A stretch of DNA of 46,193 nt, from positions 1 to 46,193 of IMG/VR virus record IMGVR_UViG_3300020455_000024; one strand, written 5' to 3'. This DNA comes from a virus. Shown piece after piece: positions 9,604 to 17,894 of the stretch. A program made the position numbers and the translations under genes. Each line of letters begins with the position of its first letter. Positions within the stretch are counted from its first letter, which is position 1. The notes beneath the pieces are model-generated. The model had not been told where the DNA came from. It did not search any database and worked only from the letters and a program-made list of their open reading frames with translations.

Positions 9604-10122
9604 TTACCACCCCATTTTATCCTTTATATAATCAATTCCCAAATGACTCTTCGCTAAAACCATAGAACCAAATTTACCTCTAATTGGTGCCATATTTCCC
9701 CAAATTTGATTACCCCTAATTGAAGTTCCTCTAAATTCAATATCATTTGCTTCCATTGTAATTTTATCACCACCCTTCAATTCCATACTTTCATCTGCTT
9801 TCACGGTAACTTTTTTAGCAAATATTTTTACCTCACCATTTTTATCTGCATTAATAACAACATCTCCAGCACCACTATGAATTAAAATATCAACACCATT
9901 ACCTTGCTTAGAAGCACCAGTAACAATTTCTAAATCTTTATCTGCATGTATTTTTACTTTACCATCCTCAGAATAAGATAATATAAACTTATCATCTTCC
10001 TCAGTCCAAGCATAGTGAGTAACCACATCAGATCCACCCAATGAATTTTTTGGGTTATTGATATCAACCCTATACTTTGGGTATGCTTCAGTATAATGTT
10101 CGTGTTCAGTCTTTTTTGACAT
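9604..10122 (-). CDS. Spike-like protein with gp5-C-type beta repeats
   Basis: A 172-residue protein. After about 45 residues it consists of short alternating strands, e.g. GKVKIHADKDLEIVTG, DILIHSGAGDVVINAD, GEVKIFAKKVTVKAD, SMELKGGDKITMEANDIEFRG. This pattern resembles the C-terminal triangular beta-helix of T4 gp5 and VgrG spikes. Its start shares a base with the stop of gp5, so the two are translationally linked. I infer that it forms or extends the central needle under the hub, i.e. a separately encoded gp5 C-terminal domain. A PAAR-like gp5.4 role is less likely, because I see no metal-binding His/Cys cluster. Confidence 0.65.
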   Translation of the reverse strand: MSKKTEHEHYTEAYPKYRVDINNPKNSLGGSDVVTHYAWTEEDDKFILSYSEDGKVKIHADKDLEIVTGASKQGNGVDILIHSGAGDVVINADKNGEVKIFAKKVTVKADESMELKGGDKITMEANDIEFRGTSIRGNQIWGNMAPIRGKFGSMVLAKSHLGIDYIKDKMGW

Positions 10123-12179
10123 TAGGTTTTAATACAATCGATTACTTGTTCAACTTCACCCTGGAATTCTGGTCTTAAATCAAGATTTGCTTTTAAAATA
10201 GCACCAGTTCCTGTCTTTGAAATGACAGATAATATAGGTATTTCAGTTATATCTTTACTATTTATTGGTGTTACTTTAATGATAGATCCAGCATATATTT
10301 TGGTGTCGTATTCATTACCCAAATCATCAACGACCTTATCATCTTCCTCATACCCACTACCAGGATTAATAATAATAACATCAGTAACAATTGGTGGAGT
10401 TATATCTTCTACAGGATAATTTTCACCTTCAGATACAACATATATTGAATCAACTTTACCATCTTTTACAGTTGCTCTTGCAATAGCACCAAATCCTTGC
10501 TTACAATTATCAACTATTTCAACAAATGGTGGATATGTATATCCATTACCAGGATTAGTAACTTTTATACCAATAATACTACCAGTTTTCTTCTGATCAC
10601 CCATAATATTACCATAAAATGGTAATGCTTCTGCTTCTTTTCCACCACCACCAAAAATATTAATCTTTGGAGGACTACAAACACTTGGAACACCAGCAAA
10701 ACATTTACTACCAGAACCAGAACTAGAACCACCACCAGAACCACCTTTTATGGCACCAGATAATAAACTAAATCCACCAAGAGTTTGTTGAATAGCATCT
10801 AAAGGAGCACCAGCAATTTTAGCAGCATCAGAAATTGCTTTAGCAGCATTAGCATCTTTCATAATAGCACTCAAATCTAAGTCATCTTGCATAATAGGAC
10901 CATATCCAATTTTATACTTAGATGCACTATTAGCTGGTGATGATCCTGCTGCTGGTTTATTACAATCACCCATACCTGCCATACCAAGAAGAGAATCTAC
11001 TCCATTCCTAAGCATACCTTCAACACTAAAACCACCTAAGAAACTAGTAATTTTAGAAAGACCACCAATAGACTCACTCATACCATCTGTAATCTGCCCT
11101 ATCATACTATTCACAACAGCACCAACTGCCTGATCTCCTACACATTCAACATAATTATCAACATTATCAGCAACAGATTGTAAGATACCTTTCAAAGAAT
11201 CTTTCAAATTACCCATTATCTTATTAGTAAGACATGGTAAAAGATTATCTAAATTTGATATTGGTGGAACCATTGCTTTTTGAGCAGCAACACCTGCTGT
11301 ATTAGCAAAACTACGGGACTTAGTAGCAGCAAATACTGTAGCAAAAACTGTATCATATAACATCTCAACACCAGTACCAAGTTGTGGTGCCATATTCTTA
11401 TAAAGATTATTAGTCATACTTCCAACAATCCCAGATGAAAGTCCAGATAATTGTTCTGTTCTTTCAGAAATCATATCATTTATCTTATTTTTAGAAAAAT
11501 CCAATCCTGGATCAAGTTCTGATTTTAAATCACTCAAATCATCAACAAAACCACCAATAGCAGTTTTCATCTTATTCATAGATGCTTGTGCAACAGTTGC
11601 ACCACTCTCAATATTAATTACCTTTCCAGTAGATTTAGAATAATATGCCTCATTACCATCAACTTTTCCTACCTTTTTAGCATCTTTTGCTGATAAATTC
11701 CGTGGAGAATCCGCAACTATATTCTCATTACTATTAGAATCCTTTAAAACTTTTGTTGAATTTTTCTTAAGAGTACTTGTATATCCAGTATAAGGTCTAA
11801 ATGGTAATGGATCTCCCTCATCTGCTCTATACCTAGAATTACCCATCGCTCCAAATATAATTGGAAGTTGAGCATTATCACCATCTAAGAAAAATCCCAT
11901 AACAGTATCACCTTGCTGATACCTAACGGTTTTAAACACACAAGCAGATCCTGTCCCATAACCTGGTGGCAATAAAACTTGTGCCCAAGGTAAATCTTCA
12001 TCTGGAAGTTCTACTGTATTATAAGGATGATAACCCATAATACGAACTTTATATCTATTTCCCCATCCATCCTTAGTCTTAGTTTGTGGTTTTTGATACT
12101 CATCAGGAGCTATCTGACCGATCCACCAACGGAAACCATCTCTTCCTATAAAATTACTATTTAATAAAGAATGTTCCAT
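10122..12179 (-). CDS. 5: Baseplate hub protein gp5-like, no lysozyme domain seen
   Basis: A 685-residue protein. The first 130 residues match the gp5 OB-fold domain: RDGFRWWIGQIAP, WGNRYKVRIMGYHP, LPWAQVLLPPGYG, then DTVMGFFLDGDNAQLPIIFGAMGNSRY. The middle (about 200-440) is helical and Gly/Ala-rich, followed by a Gly/Ser linker. The last 180 residues carry beta repeats with GNGYTYPPFVEIVD, VYVVSEGENY-like and NPGSGYEEDD motifs. T4 gp5 has a lysozyme domain after the OB fold; I see no such segment or E-D-T catalytic pattern here. It lies between the gp27-like hub gene (5-base gap) and the spike-like gene. Role in the hub is well supported by motifs and position; the missing lysozyme is a reading by eye. 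Confidence 0.82.
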   Translation of the reverse strand: MEHSLLNSNFIGRDGFRWWIGQIAPDEYQKPQTKTKDGWGNRYKVRIMGYHPYNTVELPDEDLPWAQVLLPPGYGTGSACVFKTVRYQQGDTVMGFFLDGDNAQLPIIFGAMGNSRYRADEGDPLPFRPYTGYTSTLKKNSTKVLKDSNSNENIVADSPRNLSAKDAKKVGKVDGNEAYYSKSTGKVINIESGATVAQASMNKMKTAIGGFVDDLSDLKSELDPGLDFSKNKINDMISERTEQLSGLSSGIVGSMTNNLYKNMAPQLGTGVEMLYDTVFATVFAATKSRSFANTAGVAAQKAMVPPISNLDNLLPCLTNKIMGNLKDSLKGILQSVADNVDNYVECVGDQAVGAVVNSMIGQITDGMSESIGGLSKITSFLGGFSVEGMLRNGVDSLLGMAGMGDCNKPAAGSSPANSASKYKIGYGPIMQDDLDLSAIMKDANAAKAISDAAKIAGAPLDAIQQTLGGFSLLSGAIKGGSGGGSSSGSGSKCFAGVPSVCSPPKINIFGGGGKEAEALPFYGNIMGDQKKTGSIIGIKVTNPGNGYTYPPFVEIVDNCKQGFGAIARATVKDGKVDSIYVVSEGENYPVEDITPPIVTDVIIINPGSGYEEDDKVVDDLGNEYDTKIYAGSIIKVTPINSKDITEIPILSVISKTGTGAILKANLDLRPEFQGEVEQVIDCIKT

Positions 12180-12184
12180 TATTT

Positions 12185-13504
12185 CTACTTGTTATTTTTC
12201 CCATATAATCCAAAAGTATCTCTCACCAATAACATAGAAGTTATTGATTGATTCTTATCAAAATGATGACACAATTCCTTAATCATATATAGACCACTTT
12301 GCTCATCATCAAACTCATTACCAGCACCACTAACTCTTGGAAGTTTGCATTCAATAATGTCACCTGCCCTCAAATTAGTATTTAATGGTACTGTCATATT
12401 TACCTCTTGAGTAAAGAGAACATTATACCTCATAATAGATTGAGATTGATGTTTAAATGGATCAGCATTAATTTCAGTAGAAACCCCCTTCTCCACTGTT
12501 CCTCTATCAATAACCATTGTCATCATTCTACTTGGTATATCGCCTAGAGTTTCCTTAGAACCTTCAGATACTGGAGGAAGTTTTATTTCAGATCCTAAAT
12601 TCTTTGTTTTACCAACATATTTGTCAAGAGTAAATGTACCTTTCTGTGGAAGACTAAATTCACAGGTTTGAGGATCATAAGTAGCAACAAAACTAGCATA
12701 AGCACCTAATTTTAATTTCTCAACCAAATTCTGATTTTTATTTGTAAAATATTTTATAATATTAAAATCATTATTTCTCTCTATTGCACTTTTATTATAT
12801 TCAGTATAAGTATATGATGCTTTTGGTTCCTCTTTAATTAAATCATCAATAGATTTAAAATGAAATCCATCCTGAGTCTGGAAAAATACAAATCCAGCAG
12901 TACCACCTGATGACTCTACAGGAACTGCTTTAGATGCCAACCACACTAAAAGAGCATATGGTTTTTTAAGATTACCAATAAATCCATAAGGATTAGAAGT
13001 CTTATCAATATCAAGTTTTTTTTCTGTTTTCAAATATTCTTTAAGTATCTTCTCAACTGATACGTCAATAGAAGATGATGTACCAAATTTACATGGAACT
13101 CTCGTTGTCTCATTGGTAATTGTTTCTCTAGATGTCAAATTCAATACGAAAGACTCTTTCTTCTCCATAGTAATTACATCAGTAATACTTTCCACACTAA
13201 AATAATCAGAAGGACTTTTTGAAAAATCAAGTCCTTTATTATCCTCACTATTAGGAGCAACCTTTAATGATAACCTCTCACCACCTCTCAATGGAAGACC
13301 ATTATAAATTGATTGAAATTTACCATCTTTACCTTTAATAGTATCACCAGTGTTAAAAACAACTGCCTTTGCAGTAATTGTAGGAGAAAATATATCCTCA
13401 TAATAATCAAATGAAGCAATACCAGGAACAATATCAATATCCTGAGATTGATCATTAGCTTCCAATACAGCTTGTTCTATTATCGATCTATCTATTGCTG
13501 CCAT
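12185..13504 (-). CDS. 27: Baseplate hub protein, gp27-like
   Basis: A 439-residue protein (T4 gp27 is 391). The N-terminus (IEQAVLEANDQSQDIDIVPG...FDYYEDIFSPTITAKAVVFN) and the C-terminal part (MTVPLNTNLRAGDIIECKLP, then SGLYMIKELCHHFDKN, SITSMLLVRDTFGLY) have the layout of gp27/VgrG-type hub proteins, where tube-like domains end in a GxY-I..l.H.F strand. The gene directly upstream of gp5, with a 5-base gap, is where a gp27 partner is expected. It should form the trimeric torus that joins the tail tube to the gp5 spike. Identification rests on fold-like motifs and synteny, not on high sequence identity. Confidence 0.75.
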   Translation of the reverse strand: MAAIDRSIIEQAVLEANDQSQDIDIVPGIASFDYYEDIFSPTITAKAVVFNTGDTIKGKDGKFQSIYNGLPLRGGERLSLKVAPNSEDNKGLDFSKSPSDYFSVESITDVITMEKKESFVLNLTSRETITNETTRVPCKFGTSSSIDVSVEKILKEYLKTEKKLDIDKTSNPYGFIGNLKKPYALLVWLASKAVPVESSGGTAGFVFFQTQDGFHFKSIDDLIKEEPKASYTYTEYNKSAIERNNDFNIIKYFTNKNQNLVEKLKLGAYASFVATYDPQTCEFSLPQKGTFTLDKYVGKTKNLGSEIKLPPVSEGSKETLGDIPSRMMTMVIDRGTVEKGVSTEINADPFKHQSQSIMRYNVLFTQEVNMTVPLNTNLRAGDIIECKLPRVSGAGNEFDDEQSGLYMIKELCHHFDKNQSITSMLLVRDTFGLYGKNNK

Positions 13505-13508
13505 ATAC

Positions 13509-14630
13509 TTAAGTAAGATTCATTAACATAATATCTTTAATTTCTACACCACTTTGCTTTGTAGTAGTATTTAGTTGTGCTGTTGCTGCCGATGGTTGAA
13601 CTGTAGAAGACTTACCACCACCAGTATTCATTGGAACTGTAATAACTTTTCTCTTTTTATTTTTAGTCATAACAGAATCAACTTTTTTACTTATAGTTTC
13701 TTTGTTACTATCTAAAAGACCTTTAAGTTGTTCTCCAGTAAATTTTCTACTTCCACCCTTTCCATCTTCAAATCCCATATCAATATCAGATGTTTTATCT
13801 TCCACTTTTGACTTTATACTGGATAAAGTATCAGATGTTTTTGATACTGTTCCAGTAGTTAATATATCAGCAGATTTTGGTTCTATTGATTTTACCTCTT
13901 CATCTCCTGTACTTTGATTACTATTAATAGTTTCATTCAAAGCTGCACTTTTATCAACTTGATTATTTGATCCTGCAGATTCTTCTTTAATTTTCTGTTT
14001 TTGCTCTTTGCCAGCATCCTCAATTTGTTTTTTTACATCACCCTTCGCATTTTTTGCTTTTTTCTCTAAATCATTAACACCTTTTTCAGATTTTTTAAGA
14101 ACACCTTTTGCTTTATCTAATTTATCTTGTAATTTCTTCTTTTCACCATCAATTTCACCCTTATTACCAGTTATAGTGTCCCAAGCACTCTTAATACCCC
14201 CACCTATCCATTTAAAGAAATCCACAATACCAGTAACAAAATCCTTTAACTTATCAATAACAGGTTGTACTGAAGAAATAAATTGTTGTATTTTTTCAAC
14301 AATTTTTGGTAGTTGATTTACTATCCATCCAGCAAATATCAACATAAGAAATCTAAAAGGATTAAATCCACCCTTTTTAGCAAACATCTTTTTAGCACCT
14401 TTCTTCATTGATTGCCCCTTTTCTAGCAATTTCTCCTGTAATTGTCTTCTTTTCTTACTAAATTTACTCCTAATATATCTTTTCTGCACCTTAGAATCTT
14501 TTTTAAAGAATTTTCTAAGTCCTGCTGTATTTTGCTTAGATTTCATTCCAATAAATCTTTTCTTTACCTTTTTATCAGCTCTGGCGAGTTTAAACCCACC
14601 CTTCATTTTTCCGAAAACACCTTTTGCCAT
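13509..14630 (-). CDS. Basic, membrane-segment and coiled-coil hub protein
   Basis: A 373-residue protein. Residues 1-90 are extremely Lys/Arg-rich (ADKKVKKRFIGMKSKQ, KKDSKVQKRYIRSKFSKKRR). One hydrophobic segment follows at about 91-110 (FRFLMLIFAGWIVNQLPKIV), then amphipathic helices to about 150, a charged coiled coil (KKKLQDKLDKAKGVLKKSEK) to about 220, and a Ser/Thr-rich tail. It starts on the last base of the gene to its right, so it is in the hub operon. The FLMLIFAGW segment resembles FLFVVVGGW in that neighbour, so the two may be related pieces of a gp28/gp29-like tail-core complex. Exact function not recognised. Confidence 0.6.
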   Translation of the reverse strand: MAKGVFGKMKGGFKLARADKKVKKRFIGMKSKQNTAGLRKFFKKDSKVQKRYIRSKFSKKRRQLQEKLLEKGQSMKKGAKKMFAKKGGFNPFRFLMLIFAGWIVNQLPKIVEKIQQFISSVQPVIDKLKDFVTGIVDFFKWIGGGIKSAWDTITGNKGEIDGEKKKLQDKLDKAKGVLKKSEKGVNDLEKKAKNAKGDVKKQIEDAGKEQKQKIKEESAGSNNQVDKSAALNETINSNQSTGDEEVKSIEPKSADILTTGTVSKTSDTLSSIKSKVEDKTSDIDMGFEDGKGGSRKFTGEQLKGLLDSNKETISKKVDSVMTKNKKRKVITVPMNTGGGKSSTVQPSAATAQLNTTTKQSGVEIKDIMLMNLT

Positions 14631-16069
14631 TATACTACGTTATATTGAGATTGAGAATATGTTGTATATTGGTTACTAACATTACCACTAGCAACTAAAG
14701 GAAGTTCTGGGAATGTTTGTTGTTCCTCTTCAACTGAACCTTCACCACCTTGAGTATTAGACATTGGAATTAATAATGGTTGTTCATCTGGTTCTGGACC
14801 TATTTTTGATGATACATCCTTCTCTGGATGATTAATCTTAATAGTTGGTTTATTAATTTTAAGTTCATGCTCACCTCTAATAGCAGCTTCTTTCTGCTTC
14901 CATTCTTCTCTAGCAGCCTTCCAATACTCCTTTCTACCATCTTTCTTTGATGGTTCATTTGCTCTAATTTCATCAAAGTATTCTTTTTTGGATTTCTTAA
15001 TATCAGCATTCATATCATCTCTAATCTTATCAAGTCTCATCTGCTCATCTTTAAATGCTTTCCATGCAGCCTTTTGTTCTGGAGTACCAGCTTCCTCAAC
15101 AGATTTTCTATGCCTATCACCTTTTCCTCTACCACTACCAATAACTCTTCCTTGAGCATCTACTCCCATTTCTTTAAGAGTTTTCAACTTTTCATTATTC
15201 TTCTTATGTGCCTCTCTTAATTCCTTTCCACCAGCTCTCTTTTCTCTACCCCAATCAAATAATTTCTTCAATCCAAAAATAGCACCACCAACACCAATTG
15301 CTATTAATAAAGCAGTTAAAGTTACAGGATTAAACAATAACCCACCAATCACACCTATTAATGATCCCAATCCACCAAGAATCATACCCATACCACCACT
15401 AGCAAGTAGCATTACACCACCAACTGCAGCAAGACCACCTAAAAGTTGTAACCCTATTTTTGTAATCTTTTTCTTATTACCATCAGAAAATGCATTAATC
15501 AAATCAATAGATTTATTAGTAAACCATCCACCAACAACCACAAAGAGAAATTTCTTTAATTTCTCTAAAATAGGCATTGTAGATTTTGCCTTATCTTGTG
15601 CATCATTAAGTGGGGCATCATTTCCACCTTTATCATCAGGTTCACCACCTAAAGATTCAATATCAGATTCTTTATCACTTCTTCTAGTAAGTTGTTCTTC
15701 TAATTTTCTTCTTGTTTCTTCTATTTTTGCTTTATCTTTCGCATTCTCAATAATTGCCTGTTGTCCAACACGTATTTGATCAACAGAATCTCTTATACCA
15801 TTTAAAGACTGCCTTACTCCCAATAAGGACTCATCCTGCATCTTTACTCTAGTTCCTAGATCAGTAACATCTTTCTCCAACTCAATTACTCTATCAAGAA
15901 CCCTTCTCTGAGATTGAAGAGATTTCATCATTCTATCACCACTAACCATAGAGGTCATTGGTGAAACATTGCCTAATTTTGGTTGGCTGCCAAAATTAGC
16001 AAAAGAAATACTAGTTTTCTTTAGTTTTGGTGTTGCTACATTCGGAAAATTAGTATTATTAGATGGCAT
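14630..16069 (-). CDS. Tape-measure candidate (gp29 position) with membrane segments
   Basis: A 479-residue protein. Residues 40-125 predict a long coiled coil (RRVLDRVIELEKDVTDLGTR, KAKIEETRRKLEEQLTRR). Hydrophobic stretches follow at about 170-190 (KKFLFVVVGGWFTNK) and about 205-270 (LLGGLAAVGGVMLLASGG, GLGSLIGVIGGLLF, TALLIAIGVGGAIFGL), then a basic Lys/Glu-rich region to about 395. Coiled coil plus membrane-inserting segments is typical of tape-measure proteins. Its start overlaps the 60-residue T-like gene by 11 bases, the position of the tape measure after the chaperone pair in P2- and lambda-type phages. The T4 counterpart would be gp29 (590 residues). I infer tape-measure or hub function. 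Confidence 0.6.
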   Translation of the reverse strand: MPSNNTNFPNVATPKLKKTSISFANFGSQPKLGNVSPMTSMVSGDRMMKSLQSQRRVLDRVIELEKDVTDLGTRVKMQDESLLGVRQSLNGIRDSVDQIRVGQQAIIENAKDKAKIEETRRKLEEQLTRRSDKESDIESLGGEPDDKGGNDAPLNDAQDKAKSTMPILEKLKKFLFVVVGGWFTNKSIDLINAFSDGNKKKITKIGLQLLGGLAAVGGVMLLASGGMGMILGGLGSLIGVIGGLLFNPVTLTALLIAIGVGGAIFGLKKLFDWGREKRAGGKELREAHKKNNEKLKTLKEMGVDAQGRVIGSGRGKGDRHRKSVEEAGTPEQKAAWKAFKDEQMRLDKIRDDMNADIKKSKKEYFDEIRANEPSKKDGRKEYWKAAREEWKQKEAAIRGEHELKINKPTIKINHPEKDVSSKIGPEPDEQPLLIPMSNTQGGEGSVEEEQQTFPELPLVASGNVSNQYTTYSQSQYNVV

Positions 16070-16241
16070 TTTGCTGTTGCTGTGCTTTTAAGTTTTCTTC
16101 TTCAATGTGCTGTTGTAAAAGAGATAGATAAACTTCTCTTTCCCAAGGTATCATATTTTCTAGCTCTGTTAAGCTATATTTATGATGCTGCATCAAGGCA
16201 AAATTTACTTTATAGTATGACTCAAGGTTTTCATGAGCCAT
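16059..16241 (-). CDS. Small tail-assembly protein, T-domain/gp51 position
   Basis: A 60-residue protein following gp26 (ATG 2 bases after the gp26 stop, different frame). Core: NFALMQHHKYSLTELENMIP, then WEREVYLSLLQQHIEEE. The pattern F..m..h.YS..Elxxm.pwE...y...L is like the T domain of tail-assembly chaperones, whose N-terminal part is supplied by the preceding gene through frameshifting. The frame of this gene is exactly the -1 frame of gp26, open back through the gp26 stop to a slippery TTTTTTC. It may therefore be made mostly or only as a 301-residue gp26 fusion, although its own ATG has AGGT-like bases upstream. By T4 order (26-51) it occupies the place of gp51 but is far shorter. Confidence 0.7.
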   Translation of the reverse strand: MAHENLESYYKVNFALMQHHKYSLTELENMIPWEREVYLSLLQQHIEEENLKAQQQQNAI

Positions 16242-16243
16242 AC

Positions 16244-16963
16244 CTACCCGAAAAAAGCCGCTAGTCCCTCCAATACAATTTCATTTTCAACTTCTGTCTT
16301 AGGATTCTTGACTCTAATAGTATGAGACAATTTAGGCATAGTTTCAAAAAATTTCTCAATTTCTTTAAACTGTTGAGTACCCAATTGTTCAATAAAATCA
16401 ACTAATTCCTTTTTAGTAGATTCTGATGCTGGCCAAGATTCTTCTTCGGAGTAAATTTGATCAATACATGATGCAACTAAATTGAATGTATCTTCTACAT
16501 CCATACCACCCTCCATATCAAAGTTATTTTTAACAAATTCATCCAATGATGGATATTTCATCTTAAGTGATAATTTATCATCTAACTTAATATCGGTATT
16601 ATGATCATCATCTGTAATAACCTTAATATCATCCAAATTAATGAGATGTGGAACTTGTGTTTCACCATCATCTGGACAAGTAATCATAACTTCAACATCT
16701 TCTCCAACAGATTTTCCTCTAATATTGAGAAATAGATATTCTATATCAAAAGTAGAAAGTTTATCAACTTTTATACCTCTAGTAATAATACAATTTTTAA
16801 GAACATTCTTAACAGCATCTGTTATCTGTTTAGAGTCCTCACTCTCCATTGCGATAATAAGGAGTTTTTCCTCTTTGACCAAAAATGGTCTATATCTGAT
16901 TTTTCGACCAGATGAAGGAAGTACCAACTCATACGTTGGTGCGGTAATTTTTGGTAAAGGCAT
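16244..16963 (-). CDS. 26: Baseplate hub assembly protein gp26-like
   Basis: A 239-residue protein (T4 gp26 is 208). The N-terminus PLPKITAPTYELVLPSSGRK, then YRPFLVKEEKLLIIAMES, is the typical beginning of the T4-type gp26/baseplate family. It also contains a CPDDGETQVPHLINLDDI beta segment and helices up to GLAAFFG at the end. It is needed for hub assembly in T4 and is thought to act as a chaperone for the tape-measure complex. It is first in the hub operon, with a TATAAATA late-type promoter at 16989-16996, 26 bases before the ATG. The slippery TTTTTTC at codons 236-238 suggests a fraction is extended into the next gene. Confidence 0.85.
   Translation of the reverse strand: MPLPKITAPTYELVLPSSGRKIRYRPFLVKEEKLLIIAMESEDSKQITDAVKNVLKNCIITRGIKVDKLSTFDIEYLFLNIRGKSVGEDVEVMITCPDDGETQVPHLINLDDIKVITDDDHNTDIKLDDKLSLKMKYPSLDEFVKNNFDMEGGMDVEDTFNLVASCIDQIYSEEESWPASESTKKELVDFIEQLGTQQFKEIEKFFETMPKLSHTIRVKNPKTEVENEIVLEGLAAFFG
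16250..16256 (-). other. Candidate -1 programmed ribosomal frameshift site
   Basis: In the gp26 frame the message reads GCT TTT TTC GGG TAG, so the heptamer T TTT TTC has the X XXY YYZ form, five bases before the stop codon. After a -1 slip reading continues CGG GTA GGT ATG GCT and enters the 60-residue gene in frame. P2 E/E' uses the closely similar TTTTTTG. Ten bases downstream a 6-bp stem with one G-U pair can form (16234-16239 with 16219-16224, 9-base loop), which could act as a modest stimulator. The site is seen directly; its use is inferred. Confidence 0.6.
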
Positions 16964-16986
16964 AATGTTCGTAGCACTTCAGTATT

Positions 16987-16996
16987 ATTATTTATA
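16987..16996 (-). promoter_or_regulatory. Late promoter TATAAATAAT for the hub operon
   Basis: The exact T4 late -10 sequence TATAAATA, followed by AT, lies 26 bases before the gp26 ATG in the only gap (about 125 bases) in this part of the minus strand. The rest of that gap up to 17088 holds A- and T-runs but no convincing gene or terminator. Confidence 0.65.
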
Positions 16997-17088
16997 GCAC
17001 TTTTTTGAAAATCCTGTGGCTCCAAAAAATTGCGGAGTTTTTTTTGCCGTATATATGGAAAAAAAAGTCGAATTTGGTTTACGATCAA

Positions 17089-17859
17089 TTATATAAGTCT
17101 TCCTTGAGAGACAACTCTTCCTAATACATTACCCGACACACTAGCACCAGATGCTAATGAACCTATGTCCCTAAGTCTCTTCTTACCCTCAGTAAGAGCA
17201 GAACTAATTATAGTACTGTTATTATTTGCTATTCTATTATTAGAATTTCCTCTAAAGATTGAGAAACTGGAATTCTTTCCACAAATATAACGATCAAAAG
17301 CAAATGTAACACTTGCCTTTAACAAATCAGAACTCTCATATGATACAGTCATATTTCCTAGTCCTTGAGGAAATAAACCATAAAAAGTATATTCTAATTC
17401 GTGATTATAATCTTTATCAAATTTAACAATCTTTGTTTGTTGGGTCTTATAGTCATCAGGGTATTGCATTCTAAAATAGTAACCATCCTGTGAAGGATCT
17501 TCACCAGAACCACTTGATATAAATTCTATCCAGTGTTCTAAGAATTTAATGGTTTTATATTCATTATCAACATAAAATTCCAAACCAATTGTATCAAACA
17601 TTCTAGTATGTGCCATTTTTTCTTGGACACCTTGATAGTGACCATCAACACTAAAAGTTGCTGATGAACTACCTGGAAGAACAGCATTACTACAAAGCAA
17701 TCCTGCAGTCTGACCAATAAATCTAAAACCAACACCTCTTGAATTAAGATGTCTTCTTAAGGGACTAGATAAACCCCCAAAAATTACTTGATAATGAGAT
17801 GTTAATGCTAATTTAGATAGCGTAGGTTTAAAATCTGATATCTTACGAGGTTGTACCAC
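17089..17859 (-). CDS. 54: Baseplate tail-tube initiator gp54-like
   Basis: A 256-residue protein (T4 gp54 is 320). It has the tail-tube-like features NSRGVGFRFIGQTAGLLCSN, LPGSSSATFSVDGHYQGVQE, MFDTIGLEFYVDNEY, and near the C-terminus VSYESSDLLKASVTFAFDRY. gp54 binds gp48 and starts tube polymerisation on the baseplate. The first codon is GTG; no in-frame ATG was found near it, and the following residues (QPRKISDFKPTLSKLALTSH) read as a normal start. It is transcribed divergently from gp4, 32 bases away, and gp48 is encoded 0.8 kb away on the other strand. Confidence 0.75.
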   Translation of the reverse strand: MVQPRKISDFKPTLSKLALTSHYQVIFGGLSSPLRRHLNSRGVGFRFIGQTAGLLCSNAVLPGSSSATFSVDGHYQGVQEKMAHTRMFDTIGLEFYVDNEYKTIKFLEHWIEFISSGSGEDPSQDGYYFRMQYPDDYKTQQTKIVKFDKDYNHELEYTFYGLFPQGLGNMTVSYESSDLLKASVTFAFDRYICGKNSSFSIFRGNSNNRIANNNSTIISSALTEGKKRLRDIGSLASGASVSGNVLGRVVSQGRLI

Positions 17860-17894
17860 TCTAAATATTTCTATGATAATTATATTTATTTATG
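17860..17894. promoter_or_regulatory. Divergent late-type promoter region between gp54 and gp4
   Basis: Only 32 bases separate the two start codons. On the minus strand AATAAATA (17883-17890) and CATAAATA (17887-17894) lie 24-35 bases before the gp54 GTG. On the plus strand CTAAATAT (17861-17868) lies 24 bases before the gp4 ATG. Both are near matches to the T4 late -10 box, so late transcription probably starts in both directions from this spot. No Shine-Dalgarno sequence is visible for either gene. Confidence 0.5.

Noticed and set aside
17010-17060. Possible terminator (CTCC...GGAG then T-run on the plus strand)
   Set aside because: The stem is only 4 bp with a long A/T loop, and no plus-strand gene ends nearby; the A/T runs are what one expects in this gap.
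16822-17088. 88-residue open frame overlapping the gp26 start
   Set aside because: It overlaps conserved gp26 sequence and the late promoter, and its composition is not protein-like.
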